DNA of 64,000 nucleotides from a bacterium (GTDB lineage Bacteria > Myxococcota_A > Bradymonadia > UBA7976 > UBA1532): assembly GCA_030426085.1 (NCBI GenBank), contig JAUHYW010000026.1, positions 44,251 to 108,250 of the forward strand, given 5' to 3'. The position numbers and the translations under genes are program-made. Below are positions 14,279 to 23,282 of this stretch, one piece after another. The notes beneath the pieces were generated by a model. The model searched no databases and was not told the origin of the DNA. It saw only the letters and a list, made by a program, of their open reading frames with translations. How positions within the stretch are numbered: the stretch's first letter is position 1; the number at the start of each line of letters is the position of its first letter.

Positions 14279-17173
14279 TCACTGCCCGATGAACTGCTCG
14301 GCGAGGCCCCGGGGCGTGCCGTCGGCGTCGAGCCACGCGTCGAGGACCAGCGCGTCGGCGATGTCGTCGCCGCCCATCAGCTTGTCGAGGATGCGCCCCG
14401 GCAGCGGGCGGGTCATCGGCGGGTTGTCTCCGCAGCCCGCCCGGGCGGGCTCGGGCGCGACGCAGTGGCCGGTCGAGACGTTGACGATGTTGCCCGGCTC
14501 GACCATGCGGTCGAGGTCGTAGGCCACCTGACCCACCCGCTCGGCGAAGGCCTCGGCGGGCGCCTCGGCGCACCACCCGCGGTCGGCGCGGGGGTCGAGG
14601 GGGTTGATGGGGCAGCCGTCGTCGCCGAAGAGGAAGAGCCCGGTGCCCAGGCCGGTGATCATGCGCACGTAGAACGGGGAGTTGCGCTGATTGCCCGGGT
14701 TCTGGCCGATCTCGCGGCGCAGGACGTCGAAGTCGATGGCGGCGAAGTCCCGCCGCTCGTAGGCCGCGGCGAAGAGGTCGTACTCGGCCATCAGCGCCCG
14801 GTCGCTCGTCATGTCGGCGTTGATGTGGCAGCCGACGCAGTACAGGGGGCCCTCCTGCCCGGGCGCGGTGGCGCCGCGGATGGAGTGGGGGGCCATGGCG
14901 TCGGCCGAGAGCGCGGGGAAGAGGTTGCGGCCGTTGCGCCCGGGGCTGTTGCCTTCGCCCCGGCGGTCGCCGAAGGCGAAGGTCGGCGAGGTGCGCGCCG
15001 GGCCGTCGGTGAAGCGCCAGAAGGCTTTCTCGGCGGGCGAGAACCGGGTGATGCGGCCCCGGGGGCCGACGCCGATATAGGTGAGGATCGGGGTCTGATA
15101 GATCGTGTTCGGGCTGGCATCGGCGAGCAGGGTGCGTTCGCCGGTCATATGGCTGAAGGCTGGCGGGTCGTCGTCGCCGACGATGCGGCCGGCGATGTGG
15201 CATCCGATGCAGTTGTTGGTCCACGAGGCATGGCACGCGGCGCAGTCGAGGGTCTCCATGTGGGTGAACCCCGGGGCGACGAGGTTGCCGTCGTCCTGCC
15301 GGGGTCCGGTGCCGGTCTGCCCGTTGCCGTCGGCCCGACCCATGGCGTACGACGCCTTCGGGCTGTACAGAGGCCGGTCGTCGGTCGGATGCATACGGGG
15401 GGTGTTGACGGTCACGTCGCGGGTCTGCACGACATAGTACATGTCCCCCTCGATGCGGCTGCGCAGCCAGTAGTGGCCGGCGGCGTCCTTGGTGACGTGG
15501 CGCAGCGGGTTGCCGCCGGCGTCGACCGCGCACTCGGCCGGCTCGCCGGTGTACGTCTCGCACGGCTCGGTGCGGGCGAAGGCGTCGACGGTGCCATGGC
15601 ACGACTCGCATGTGATGCGGGTCGCGTGCTCTTTGCGGCTGACGATCTCGCTCGAGGTGGGGTCGTCGGCGGTGCCCCCGTGCACGTCGCGGCTGCCATG
15701 GCAGTCGATGCAGACCATGCCCGCCTCGGCGTGCACGTCGGGCGGGGTGTCGTCCCGGCCGTCGCCGTCGTAGTCCTCGAACTCGAGGTAGCGGTCGGCG
15801 GGGCGGCCGTCGAAGGTGGCGCTGGTGGCGGGGTCGATCAGGTCGATCCGGGGCCCGGTGCCGCCGTAGGGGGCGGGGTCGATGGCCCGGTAGCGGGCGG
15901 GGCTGAACGGGTATTGGCGCGTGGCCCCGAGGTCGCCGTCGGGGTCGGGGCGGATGCCCCAGTATTGCAGCACGGTCTGGTTGCTGTCCCGATGGCACGC
16001 GAGGCACGCCCGGTCGCTGATGCCCCGGATGGTGGTGCCGTTGGGCAGGGTCTTGATCACGTTACGGATCTGGTGGTCGCGGACGTGCGGGCGCTCCCCG
16101 GGCTGCAAGGCGTCGGGGTCGGCCGGCTCGTCGCGGGGGATGTTGACGTCGTTGCCCCGGTAGCGGCCGTTGTTGGCGTACTCCATGTGGCACGCGGGGC
16201 AGCCCGAGGCCCGGTAGCGGCCGGCGCGGTCGTTCGAGCCGGCGCTCCACAGGTGGCAGTCGCCGCAGCGGGCGTTCACCTGGGCGTCGATCAGATCGGC
16301 GAGGGCGGTGCCGGCGCCGACCCGGTTGGGGCGGTCGACCTCGCTCTGGTCGACGTCGCCTTCGAGGTCCCGGGCGGCGAAGCCGTCCAGCGGGCCCCCG
16401 AAGCCGGCGGGTTCGGGCTGGGCGGTGAGCCCGCCGATCGCCCGGGGGGCCGTCGTGGCGCTCAGCGGGGGCTGCCCGGCCCGGGGGTCGACCCCGACGG
16501 CGAAGCGGGCCCCGGAGAAGATCCCGGCGTTGGTGGCGTGCAGCCCCCGGGGCACCCACTCGGCGTGGTGCTCGGCGTGGCACCCCGCCTGCCCGCAGCC
16601 CCGGCCGGCGGTGACGACCCGCAGGTCGCCGGGGTTGACGAATTGCAGGTAGTCCAGCCGGGTGTGGCGGCGGCCGTCGACGTCGTAGGGCTCGCCGGCC
16701 CGGCGGTCGAGGCCGGTGAGGGTGAGCCGCTCGACGTGGGCCGCGAGGTCCCCGGCCCGGTGGTCCCGGTCGCCGACCTCGGGCGGCGGGGGCACGTGGC
16801 TGCCGCGCGCGTCGCCGCCCGCGCCGTCGCCGCCGTGGCAGCCGGTGCACGGGATCGCGTCGGATGGGGGGAAGGCGTGGGGGTTGGCGAGCCCGCCGCC
16901 GCTGTAGTCGTCGGCCGCCCGGGCGCCGTTGTGGCAGATCATGCAGCTCTCGGCGTCGCAGCCGACGATCTGCTCGTCGGTGGCCCCGTCGCAGTCGTCG
17001 TCGACGCCGTTGCACTGCTCGTCGGTCGGGGTGCACGGCGCCGGTTCGGGCTCGGGGTCGGGCGCGCCCCCGTCGGGGCGGGCGGGCAGCTCGGGAAAGT
17101 AGTCGATGCAGCCGCCGAGGCAGAGGGCGAGGGCGATGGCAGGCGCTGCGCGGCGCGGGCCCGGGCGGGTCAT
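14279..17173 (-). CDS. Multiheme c-type cytochrome lipoprotein with MopE-type motif
   Basis: 964 residues from the ATG at 17173, which gives a clean lipoprotein signal ending CLGGC. After a Pro-rich linker comes EQCNGVDDDCDGATDEQ, the Asp-rich putative metal-binding motif of the MopE type. Ten canonical CxxCH heme sites follow, in order CMICH, CTGCH, CGDCH, CPACH, CLACH, CIDCH, CESCH, CAACH, CIGCH and CVGCH. There is also one CGQAGCH (CX4CH) that may bind an eleventh heme. Many His residues could be distal ligands. It is probably an outer-membrane or periplasmic electron-transfer protein. No other electron-transfer gene adjoins it. It is divergent from the gene at 17278. Confidence 0.85.
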   Translation of the reverse strand: MTRPGPRRAAPAIALALCLGGCIDYFPELPARPDGGAPDPEPEPAPCTPTDEQCNGVDDDCDGATDEQIVGCDAESCMICHNGARAADDYSGGGLANPHAFPPSDAIPCTGCHGGDGAGGDARGSHVPPPPEVGDRDHRAGDLAAHVERLTLTGLDRRAGEPYDVDGRRHTRLDYLQFVNPGDLRVVTAGRGCGQAGCHAEHHAEWVPRGLHATNAGIFSGARFAVGVDPRAGQPPLSATTAPRAIGGLTAQPEPAGFGGPLDGFAARDLEGDVDQSEVDRPNRVGAGTALADLIDAQVNARCGDCHLWSAGSNDRAGRYRASGCPACHMEYANNGRYRGNDVNIPRDEPADPDALQPGERPHVRDHQIRNVIKTLPNGTTIRGISDRACLACHRDSNQTVLQYWGIRPDPDGDLGATRQYPFSPARYRAIDPAPYGGTGPRIDLIDPATSATFDGRPADRYLEFEDYDGDGRDDTPPDVHAEAGMVCIDCHGSRDVHGGTADDPTSSEIVSRKEHATRITCESCHGTVDAFARTEPCETYTGEPAECAVDAGGNPLRHVTKDAAGHYWLRSRIEGDMYYVVQTRDVTVNTPRMHPTDDRPLYSPKASYAMGRADGNGQTGTGPRQDDGNLVAPGFTHMETLDCAACHASWTNNCIGCHIAGRIVGDDDPPAFSHMTGERTLLADASPNTIYQTPILTYIGVGPRGRITRFSPAEKAFWRFTDGPARTSPTFAFGDRRGEGNSPGRNGRNLFPALSADAMAPHSIRGATAPGQEGPLYCVGCHINADMTSDRALMAEYDLFAAAYERRDFAAIDFDVLRREIGQNPGNQRNSPFYVRMITGLGTGLFLFGDDGCPINPLDPRADRGWCAEAPAEAFAERVGQVAYDLDRMVEPGNIVNVSTGHCVAPEPARAGCGDNPPMTRPLPGRILDKLMGGDDIADALVLDAWLDADGTPRGLAEQFIGQ

Positions 17174-17277
17174 GTCCGATGGCCTCCGTGTGCGGTGCGG
17201 CGGGGCGGCCCGCATTGACAGGGTCTCACCCCGGGGCCCACGATACGCCGACCGGGGAGCGACGGACAGGTGTTCGC

Positions 17278-18036
17278 ATGGCATCAGCGCGCAGATCGGG
17301 GGTCGTCGGGCTGGCGCTGACACTCGCCGTCGGGCCGGCCGCCGCGGTCGAGGGGGGCTGCTTCGCCGCGGGCGACGCGATGGCCGCCGAGCGCTGGGCC
17401 GAGGCGGTGACGCTGCTCGAGGCGCGGGTCGAGGCCCCCGCGTGCGCCGAGAACGCGGGCAACCTGCGCTACAGCCTGGGGTTCAGCCTCGAGCAGCTCG
17501 CCGCCGATGATCCGTCGCGCGCGTGTGATGCGGCCGAGGTCTATCGGGCGGTGCGGGCCGACGACGCGGCGGTCGCCGAGGCGGCGAAGGCCGGCGCCGA
17601 GCGGGCCGAGGCGCTGTGTGCCCGCAGCCGGCGCACGGTGACGGTGAGCGATCCGCCGGAGGACGCGCCGCCGGTGGTCGAGACCCGGGTCGAGCCGGCG
17701 CCCGAGCCGGGCGCGCTGCGGTGGATCCTGGCCGGCTCGGCGGTGGGGCTGGCGGCGGCCGGCGGGGTGCTGCTGTTTCTGGGGGTGCAGGCCGACGACG
17801 AGCGCGCGGCGGCCGAGGCGGTGTGGCTCGACCCCGGCGTGAGCGACGCCGAGGCGCAGGCGGCCCGGGGGGACTTCGATGAGGCCGGCGGCCGGGCGAC
17901 CGCCTTGGGGATCTCGGGCTGGGCGGCGCTGGCGGCGTCGGTCGGGCTGGGCGTCGCGGCGGTGGCGGTGTGGAGCGCCGACGGGCCCGCGGTGGCGGTG
18001 GGTCCGGGCGGGATGAGCCTCGGCTGGCGCTTCTGA
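17278..18036 (+). CDS. Secreted/membrane protein with TPR-like N-terminal region, unknown
   Basis: 252 residues. A signal peptide (ending near GPAAA) precedes a helical region (WAEAVTLLEARVEAPACAEN, LRYSLGFSLEQLA) resembling TPR pairs, with several Cys. A Pro/Glu linker follows, then two transmembrane segments (ILAGSAVGLAAAGGVLLFLG and GWAALAASVGLGVAAVAVW). This layout of TPR-like domain, linker and two helices with a loop recurs in many Myxococcota hypothetical proteins. I cannot assign a function. It is divergent from the multiheme cytochrome with a 104-bp spacer. Confidence 0.7.
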   Translation: MASARRSGVVGLALTLAVGPAAAVEGGCFAAGDAMAAERWAEAVTLLEARVEAPACAENAGNLRYSLGFSLEQLAADDPSRACDAAEVYRAVRADDAAVAEAAKAGAERAEALCARSRRTVTVSDPPEDAPPVVETRVEPAPEPGALRWILAGSAVGLAAAGGVLLFLGVQADDERAAAEAVWLDPGVSDAEAQAARGDFDEAGGRATALGISGWAALAASVGLGVAAVAVWSADGPAVAVGPGGMSLGWRF

Positions 18037-18049
18037 TCGTCCCGAGCGC

Positions 18050-18910
18050 TCAGGGCCGCCGGCGGAAGGGCGCGGCGAGCTGGCCCAGGTAGTCGGTGGG
18101 GTAGTCTTCGTCGCCTTCGAATCCGATGCCATCCGGTGGGATGTCATGCCCCGGGTGATAGCGGGTGCCGAAGATCAGATCCCAGCAGATGAGGTTGCCC
18201 CCGTAATTGGCCCGGGCGCCGGGGCCGGTGCGGGCGTGGTGCCAGCGGTGCAGCTCGGCCATGGCGAAGACGTGATTCAGCGGGCCGAGGCGCAGGTCGA
18301 GGTTGGCGTGCTGGAACATGCCGTGGATCGCGCCGACGACGAGGAACAGCGACAGGATCGGGGCCGGGGTGCCCAGCAGCATCAGCACCGGGAGCTGGGT
18401 GAAGAAGACGAGGCCGGCGTCGAGCGGGTGGAACCGCCCGGCGTTGAGCCAGTACATGCGCGGCGCGCTGTGATGCACCGCGTGCAGCCGCCACAGCGCG
18501 GGCGTGGTGTGCATCCAGCGGTGCAGCCAGTAGTAGGGCAGCTCGGCGATGATCAGCGCCAGCGCGAGCTGGAGCGGCCAGGGCCAACCGACGGGCCACA
18601 GCGTCCAGGGCACGTCGGCGGCGCCGAGGAGCGCGGCGAGGCCGGCGAGGAAGGCGGCCCGCAGGATCTCGGAGAGCGCGACGAACGAGACGACGGTGTG
18701 CAGCAGGTCGGTGAGGCGGTCGCGGCGGGGGCGGTTCCAGTCGGGGTCGAAGGGCATGATCCGCTCGGCGACGCCGACGATCAGCGCGGCGAGCAGCGAG
18801 GCGGCGCCGACGACGAGCGGGGGGTCGACGGTTGTCATCGCCCGGTGGGCCAGGGCGACGCCGCCGAACATGACCAGCGGGAAGAGTCCGTAGCGGGCGA
18901 TGGCTCTCAT
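18050..18910 (-). CDS. Fatty-acid hydroxylase / sterol desaturase family membrane enzyme
   Basis: 286 residues, several membrane helices. The histidine clusters of the di-iron FA_hydroxylase family are present: HRWMH (HX3H), LHAVHH (HX2HH), FQHANLD and LHRWHHARTGPG. Members hydroxylate or desaturate lipids, sterols or carotenoids at a membrane di-iron site; the substrate here is unknown. The ATG overlaps the TGA of the upstream SpoU-type gene (ATGA), so the two are co-translated. The C-terminus has the usual YHPGHDIPPDG-type end. Confidence 0.85.
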   Translation of the reverse strand: MRAIARYGLFPLVMFGGVALAHRAMTTVDPPLVVGAASLLAALIVGVAERIMPFDPDWNRPRRDRLTDLLHTVVSFVALSEILRAAFLAGLAALLGAADVPWTLWPVGWPWPLQLALALIIAELPYYWLHRWMHTTPALWRLHAVHHSAPRMYWLNAGRFHPLDAGLVFFTQLPVLMLLGTPAPILSLFLVVGAIHGMFQHANLDLRLGPLNHVFAMAELHRWHHARTGPGARANYGGNLICWDLIFGTRYHPGHDIPPDGIGFEGDEDYPTDYLGQLAAPFRRRP

Positions 18911-20313
18911 GGCTCGGCGTTGGCCCGCCACGCGAGCAGGACGGTGGTGGTGGCGGCGGCGACGTTGAGGCTGTCGATGGCGCCGTACATCGGGATCTCG
19001 ACGACGAGGTCGGCCGCCCGGCGCAGGCGGGGGGGCACGCCGATGTCTTCGGCGCCCATCACGAAGAGCGGGCGCGGGGGGTAGTCGGCCCGGTGGAACG
19101 GCACGCTGTCGGGGGTCTGCTGTACGGCGACGATCTGGTAGTCGGCCTCGCGGGCCATGCGGATCAACGCGGCGGGGTCGGGCGCGTGGCGCAGCGGCAG
19201 GAGGCGGTCGGTGCCCCGGGCCGGGCTGCGGAAGAGCTCGCCCCGGCCGACGAGGAAGACCTCCCGCAGGCCGGCGGCCTCGGCGCTGCGCACGGCGACG
19301 CCGAGGTTGATGTCGAACCGGGGGTGGCACATGGCCAGCGCGGCCGGGCGGCGGCGGGCCCGGGGGATGGGGTCGCCGGGGCGCAGGCCGTAGGGCGGCT
19401 TCGCCGAGGGCGCGTCGCTGCGGGCGTGGGGGCCGAGGCGGCGGTCGAGGGCGGCGGCGGTGTAGTGGCCGGCGCGGGCCCGGGCGGCGAGCCAGGCGAC
19501 GCCCGGGTCGCGGTCGGCGCACAGCGCGGCGAGCGCGGGGTGTTCGGGGGGCAGGGCCCGGGCGGCGGCGGCGCGCACCCGGGGGTCGGCGTCGGTGACG
19601 AGGGGCGCGACGGCGTCGAGCGCGCGCCGGCGGGCGAGTCCCCAGGCGGCGGCGACCCGCGGGCCGTCGAGCAGCGCGGCGAGGGCGTCCCGGTCGGCGA
19701 GGTGGTCGAGCGCGGTGGCGTCGCCCCGGGCGGCGGCGGCGGCCAGGGCTGGGTGTCCGGGGTCGAGGCGGGCCTGCAGGCGCTGCACGACGGGCGGGGC
19801 GTCGGCGGGCGCGACCCGCAGGGCGTCGAGGTCGAGCGACGGGTGGGCGTCGAGGTCGAGCAGCTCCAGCGCGGCGGCGGCCCGCTCGACGACGCCGGGG
19901 TCGTCGTCGCCGAGGGCGGCGCACAGCGCGGCGGGGTCGGTGGCCGGGGTGGCGCAGGCCCGGCGGATGCGGGGCAGCGGGTCGCCGCGCAGGGCGGGGG
20001 CGAGGGCCGGCTCGACGCCGTCGGCCATGACCGCGAGCACCCGCGCGGCCGAGGCCCGCAGTCGGGGGCGGCGGTCGGGGTCGCCGAGCGCGGTCCGCAA
20101 AGGCGCCCGGGCTTTGTCGGGGTGGATCTCGCTGAGGATGCGGGCCGCCCGCCGCCGGGTGGTGCGCTGGGGGGCGTCGAGCAGGGCGACGAGGGCGGTG
20201 ATGATCCGGTGGTCGGCGCGGGCGGCGACCCGGGCCCGGGCGCCGTCGCGGGTGACCGGGTCGGCGGCGTAGAGCGCGGCGTCGAGGGCGTCCCGATCGA
20301 GAGGGCGGCTCAT
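18907..20313 (-). CDS. HEAT-repeat + SpoU/TrmH-type RNA 2'-O-methyltransferase fusion
   Basis: 468 residues. Residues 1 to about 290 are Ala/Asp/Arg-rich HEAT-like repeats (TRRRAARILSEI, DPDRRPRLRASAARVLAVMA, DADPRVRAAAARALPP). The C-terminal ~160 residues carry the SPOUT motifs of SpoU/TrmH: NLGVAVRSAEAAG (motif 1), FVMGAEDIGVPP (motif 2) and IPMYGAIDSLNVAAATTTVL (motif 3), which form the knotted SAM site. The family methylates ribose 2'-OH in tRNA or rRNA; which RNA is not evident. The start is the ATG at 20313, without a strong ribosome binding site. The gene leads the two-gene operon with the fatty-acid hydroxylase. Confidence 0.85.
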   Translation of the reverse strand: MSRPLDRDALDAALYAADPVTRDGARARVAARADHRIITALVALLDAPQRTTRRRAARILSEIHPDKARAPLRTALGDPDRRPRLRASAARVLAVMADGVEPALAPALRGDPLPRIRRACATPATDPAALCAALGDDDPGVVERAAAALELLDLDAHPSLDLDALRVAPADAPPVVQRLQARLDPGHPALAAAAARGDATALDHLADRDALAALLDGPRVAAAWGLARRRALDAVAPLVTDADPRVRAAAARALPPEHPALAALCADRDPGVAWLAARARAGHYTAAALDRRLGPHARSDAPSAKPPYGLRPGDPIPRARRRPAALAMCHPRFDINLGVAVRSAEAAGLREVFLVGRGELFRSPARGTDRLLPLRHAPDPAALIRMAREADYQIVAVQQTPDSVPFHRADYPPRPLFVMGAEDIGVPPRLRRAADLVVEIPMYGAIDSLNVAAATTTVLLAWRANAEP

Positions 20314-20352
20314 GGGCCGGTTGTACCACGGGCGTTGCCGGCGATGGGGCGG

Positions 20353-20368
20353 TGACACGTTTCTGTCA
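20353..20368. promoter_or_regulatory. Candidate operator, TGACA-N6-TGTCA
   Basis: A perfect inverted repeat (TGACA at 20353-20357, TGTCA at 20364-20368) lies in the spacer between the SpoU gene and the nucleoside transporter, about 75 bp before the transporter start. Such 5-bp arms with a 6-bp gap suit a dimeric helix-turn-helix repressor. The binding protein is unknown. Confidence 0.4.
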
Positions 20369-20444
20369 TGTGCCCCCTTGACCGCTCGGCGCGGGGGGCT
20401 TTTGATGGGCGCCGAACCCGCCGGCGGCGGGAGAGGAGCGTGGC

Positions 20445-22187
20445 ATGAAGCGATTTTCTCCGGCCGGGGCGGTGATGCTCGCCCTGATGCTGGTGGCCGG
20501 TCCGGCGTGGAGTCAGGCGCCGGCCGATCCCCCCGCAGGCGCCCCGGCCGCGGGCGGTGAGGCCCCCGGCGGCGAGGCCCCCGGGGGAGATGTCCCGCCG
20601 ACCCCCGGCGAGCCGGCGGCCGATCCGACGGCGGCGACCCCGGCGGCGCCAGCGGCGGGGGACGGCGCGGGTGATCCCGCCGTGGCGCCCGCGGCCGACC
20701 CACCGGGCGAGGCGCCAGCCGAAGACGTGGCGCCGGAGGCCCCGGCGGCCGAGGCGATGGCCGATCCAGCGGTGGATGTGCCGGCGCCGGCCGCGGCCCC
20801 GGGCCCAGGCCCGATCAGCCTCTCCGCGCTCAAGGAGAAGGGCGCCGACCTCGGCTCGAGCTGGCTCGAGCGCCTGCGCAGCCTGGGCGGCATGTTCGTG
20901 CTGCTGCTCATCTGCTGGCTGCTGTCGAACAACCGCAAGGTCATCCCGTGGCGGGTGGTGGTGTGGGGCATCGGCTTGCAGGTGCTGATGGGCATCTTCG
21001 TGCTGCGCTCGGACGCCGGGCGCTGGCTGTTCGAGAAGGTCAACGGGCTGTTCGTGGGGCTGCTGGGCTTCACCACCGAGGGGTCGGCCTTTTTGTTCGG
21101 CAACCTGGCCCGGGTGCAGAACGTGCCGGTGGGGCCGACGCCGCCCGGTCAGTATCCGCCGTTCGCCGACTCGGTGCAGGCCACCGCCAACGTGGCCGAG
21201 GTGGGCGCCTTCTTCGCGTTCAACGTGCTGCCGACGATCATCTTCTTCTCGTCGCTGATGGCGGTGCTCTATCACATCGGCGCGATGCAGCAGGTGGTCC
21301 GGGGCGTGGCGTGGGTCATGCGCAAGACGATGCGCACGTCGGGCTCGGAGACGCTGTCGGCGTCGGGCAACATCTTCGTGGGTCAGACCGAGGCCCCGCT
21401 GCTGGTGCGGCCGTTCGTCAAGGGCATGACCGAGAGCGAGTTGATGGCGGTGATGACCGGGGGCATGGCCACGGTCGCCGGCGGGGTGATGGCGGCCTAC
21501 ATCGGCTTTCTGAACAAGGACTTCCCCGACATCGCGGGGCACCTGCTGTCGGCCTCGGTGATGAGCGCCCCGGCGGCGCTGGTGGCGGCGAAGCTGATGG
21601 TGCCCGAGCCCGATCCGGAGAAGTCGGAGACGTACGGCGAGTGCAAGGTCGACCTCGAGAAGATCGACGTGAACCTGATCGGCGCGGCGGCCCGCGGCGC
21701 GGGCGATGGGCTGAAGCTGGCGCTGAACGTGGGCGCGATGCTGCTGGCGTTCATCGCGCTCATCGCGCTGATCAACGCCCTGATCGGCTGGGGCGCGGGG
21801 CTGCTGGGCTTCGAGGGCGTGACGTTGCAGGGCATCTTCGGCTGGCTGCTGTCGCCGCTGACGTGGCTGATGGGCGTGCCGTGGAGCGACGCGGCGGACG
21901 TGGGGCAGCTCGTCGGGATCAAGACCGTGGTCAACGAGTTCGTGGCCTACAAGGAGCTGGGCGGGCAGCTCGGCGCAGGGGTCTTCGACAGCCCGCGGTC
22001 GGTGGTGATCGCGACCTACGCGCTGTGCGGGTTCAGCAACTTCGCGTCGATCGCGATCCAGATCGGCGGCATCGGCGGCATCGCGCCGGAGCGCAAGAGC
22101 GATCTGGCGCGGCTCGGGCTGCGGGCGATGATCGGGGGCACGATCGCGTGCCTGCTGACGGCGACGGTGGCCGGGCTGCTGATCTGA
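20445..22187 (+). CDS. Concentrative nucleoside transporter (CNT/NupC family) with N-terminal extension
   Basis: 580 residues, with a good GGGAGAGGAG before the ATG. Residues from about 140 on are a CNT-family transporter: repeated helices, GSETLSASGNIFVGQTEAPL (the G-Q-T-E-A-P nucleoside-binding signature), VMTGGMATVAGGVMAAYIGF and AYALCGFSNFASIAIQIGG-type late motifs. It would import nucleosides with Na+ or H+ across the inner membrane. Unusually, it begins with a signal-peptide-like segment (MLALMLVAGPAWSQA) and about 90 residues of Pro/Ala/Glu-rich linker before the first transporter helix. An inverted repeat upstream may be its operator. Confidence 0.85.
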   Translation: MKRFSPAGAVMLALMLVAGPAWSQAPADPPAGAPAAGGEAPGGEAPGGDVPPTPGEPAADPTAATPAAPAAGDGAGDPAVAPAADPPGEAPAEDVAPEAPAAEAMADPAVDVPAPAAAPGPGPISLSALKEKGADLGSSWLERLRSLGGMFVLLLICWLLSNNRKVIPWRVVVWGIGLQVLMGIFVLRSDAGRWLFEKVNGLFVGLLGFTTEGSAFLFGNLARVQNVPVGPTPPGQYPPFADSVQATANVAEVGAFFAFNVLPTIIFFSSLMAVLYHIGAMQQVVRGVAWVMRKTMRTSGSETLSASGNIFVGQTEAPLLVRPFVKGMTESELMAVMTGGMATVAGGVMAAYIGFLNKDFPDIAGHLLSASVMSAPAALVAAKLMVPEPDPEKSETYGECKVDLEKIDVNLIGAAARGAGDGLKLALNVGAMLLAFIALIALINALIGWGAGLLGFEGVTLQGIFGWLLSPLTWLMGVPWSDAADVGQLVGIKTVVNEFVAYKELGGQLGAGVFDSPRSVVIATYALCGFSNFASIAIQIGGIGGIAPERKSDLARLGLRAMIGGTIACLLTATVAGLLI

Positions 22188-22691
22188 TCGGGTGGCTCGG
22201 GGCGACCCGCCCGCTGGATGGGCTCGCATCCCCTGCGACGGCGGATCGGGGGGTTGCCGAGCGAACGGGGTGGCTCAGGCGGTGGCGGCCCGTCACGACG
22301 GGTGGGGCCCGGGGTATGGGGCTGGTGAGCGGTGGGGTGGCTCGGGCGGTGGCGGCCCGTCCGCCGGATGGGGCCCCGCCTCCCTGCTTCGGCGATCTGG
22401 ATCGCCGGCCCATGTGATCCAGGGGCTCGGGGCACGCCTGCGTTTCGGCTTCGGTGCGGGCCTGTAGACGGTCGGCGGGGCCCCATCCGTCGGCCGTTCC
22501 GCGCGTTCATCGGGGGAAATGGGCGAGGGTCGGGCTGCGGCGGGATCTGGGGCTGGTGAGCGGCGGGGTGGCTCGGGCGGTGGCGGCCCGTCACCCGGCC
22601 GTTCCGCGGGGTCATCGGGGGAATGGGCGAGAGTCGGGGAAGAGACCAGGCGTCGTCTGCGGAGGGGCGAGGGTGAGGACGAGGAGGGCGG
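22188..22691. repeat. Gene-free spacer with imperfect direct repeats
   Basis: A 44-bp unit at 22318-22361 recurs at 22549-22592 with one mismatch, and a partial third copy lies at 22267-22294. A second ~40-bp unit starting CCGTTCCGCG recurs at 22494 and 22599. No coding frame here has gene-like features. The sequence is G-rich on the + strand. No transposase or RNA gene was recognised. Confidence 0.6.
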
Positions 22692-23180
22692 TCAGGGTCC
22701 GTCTTCGGCGGTCTCTTCGGGGCCCACGGCCCACAGGCGGCGGATCGTGCGCAGCAGGAAGGCGATGACCGGGGCGAAGACGAGCCCTACGACGTGGGCC
22801 ACGGCGACGAGCCACGGCTCCACGCCGTAGGGGTGATCGCCTGGCGGGCGGTCGCGCAGCCAGGCGGCGTAGTCCGGGTCGGGTAGGGCGTAGGTGACGG
22901 CCTGGATGGCGGCGAGCAGCAGGTGCAGGCCGAAGACGTAGAGCACGCCCCGGGCGACGAAGCGCCGGCCCTCGGGGTCGCCGCTGACGACGTAGGCCAC
23001 GTCTCCGCTGATGGCGATGAAGGGCCAGATGAGCAGGTACCAGCCGGGCAGGGGGTCGCGGGGGTTGTCGGTGAGCTCGAGCACGGCGACGCCGACGAGG
23101 CCGGCGATCAGCGCGCCGAGGGCGAAGAGGTGGGCTCGGCTGTCGCGGATGGGCGGCGTCTTCGGCGGGGTGGGCAGCAC
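22692..23180 (-). CDS. Small integral membrane protein, unknown
   Basis: 162 residues with four predicted membrane helices: LFALGALIAGLVGVAVLEL, YLLIWPFIAISGDVAYVV, VLYVFGLHLLLAAIQAVTYA and LVAVAHVVGLVFAPVIAFLL. A conserved-looking loop PLPGWYLL lies between the first two. No family is recognised. It stands alone between the repeat-rich spacer and the divergent C39-like gene. Confidence rests on hydrophobicity pattern and start position. Confidence 0.6.
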   Translation of the reverse strand: MLPTPPKTPPIRDSRAHLFALGALIAGLVGVAVLELTDNPRDPLPGWYLLIWPFIAISGDVAYVVSGDPEGRRFVARGVLYVFGLHLLLAAIQAVTYALPDPDYAAWLRDRPPGDHPYGVEPWLVAVAHVVGLVFAPVIAFLLRTIRRLWAVGPEETAEDGP

Positions 23181-23282
23181 GGGACCTCGCGGGTGATCGT
23201 GGGGAGGATGGTCCGGCGGGGGCAGGCGTCGCGATCCCGTCGACGGTGATCGGCGGTGGGCGGGCGGGGCTATGCTGCGCGG

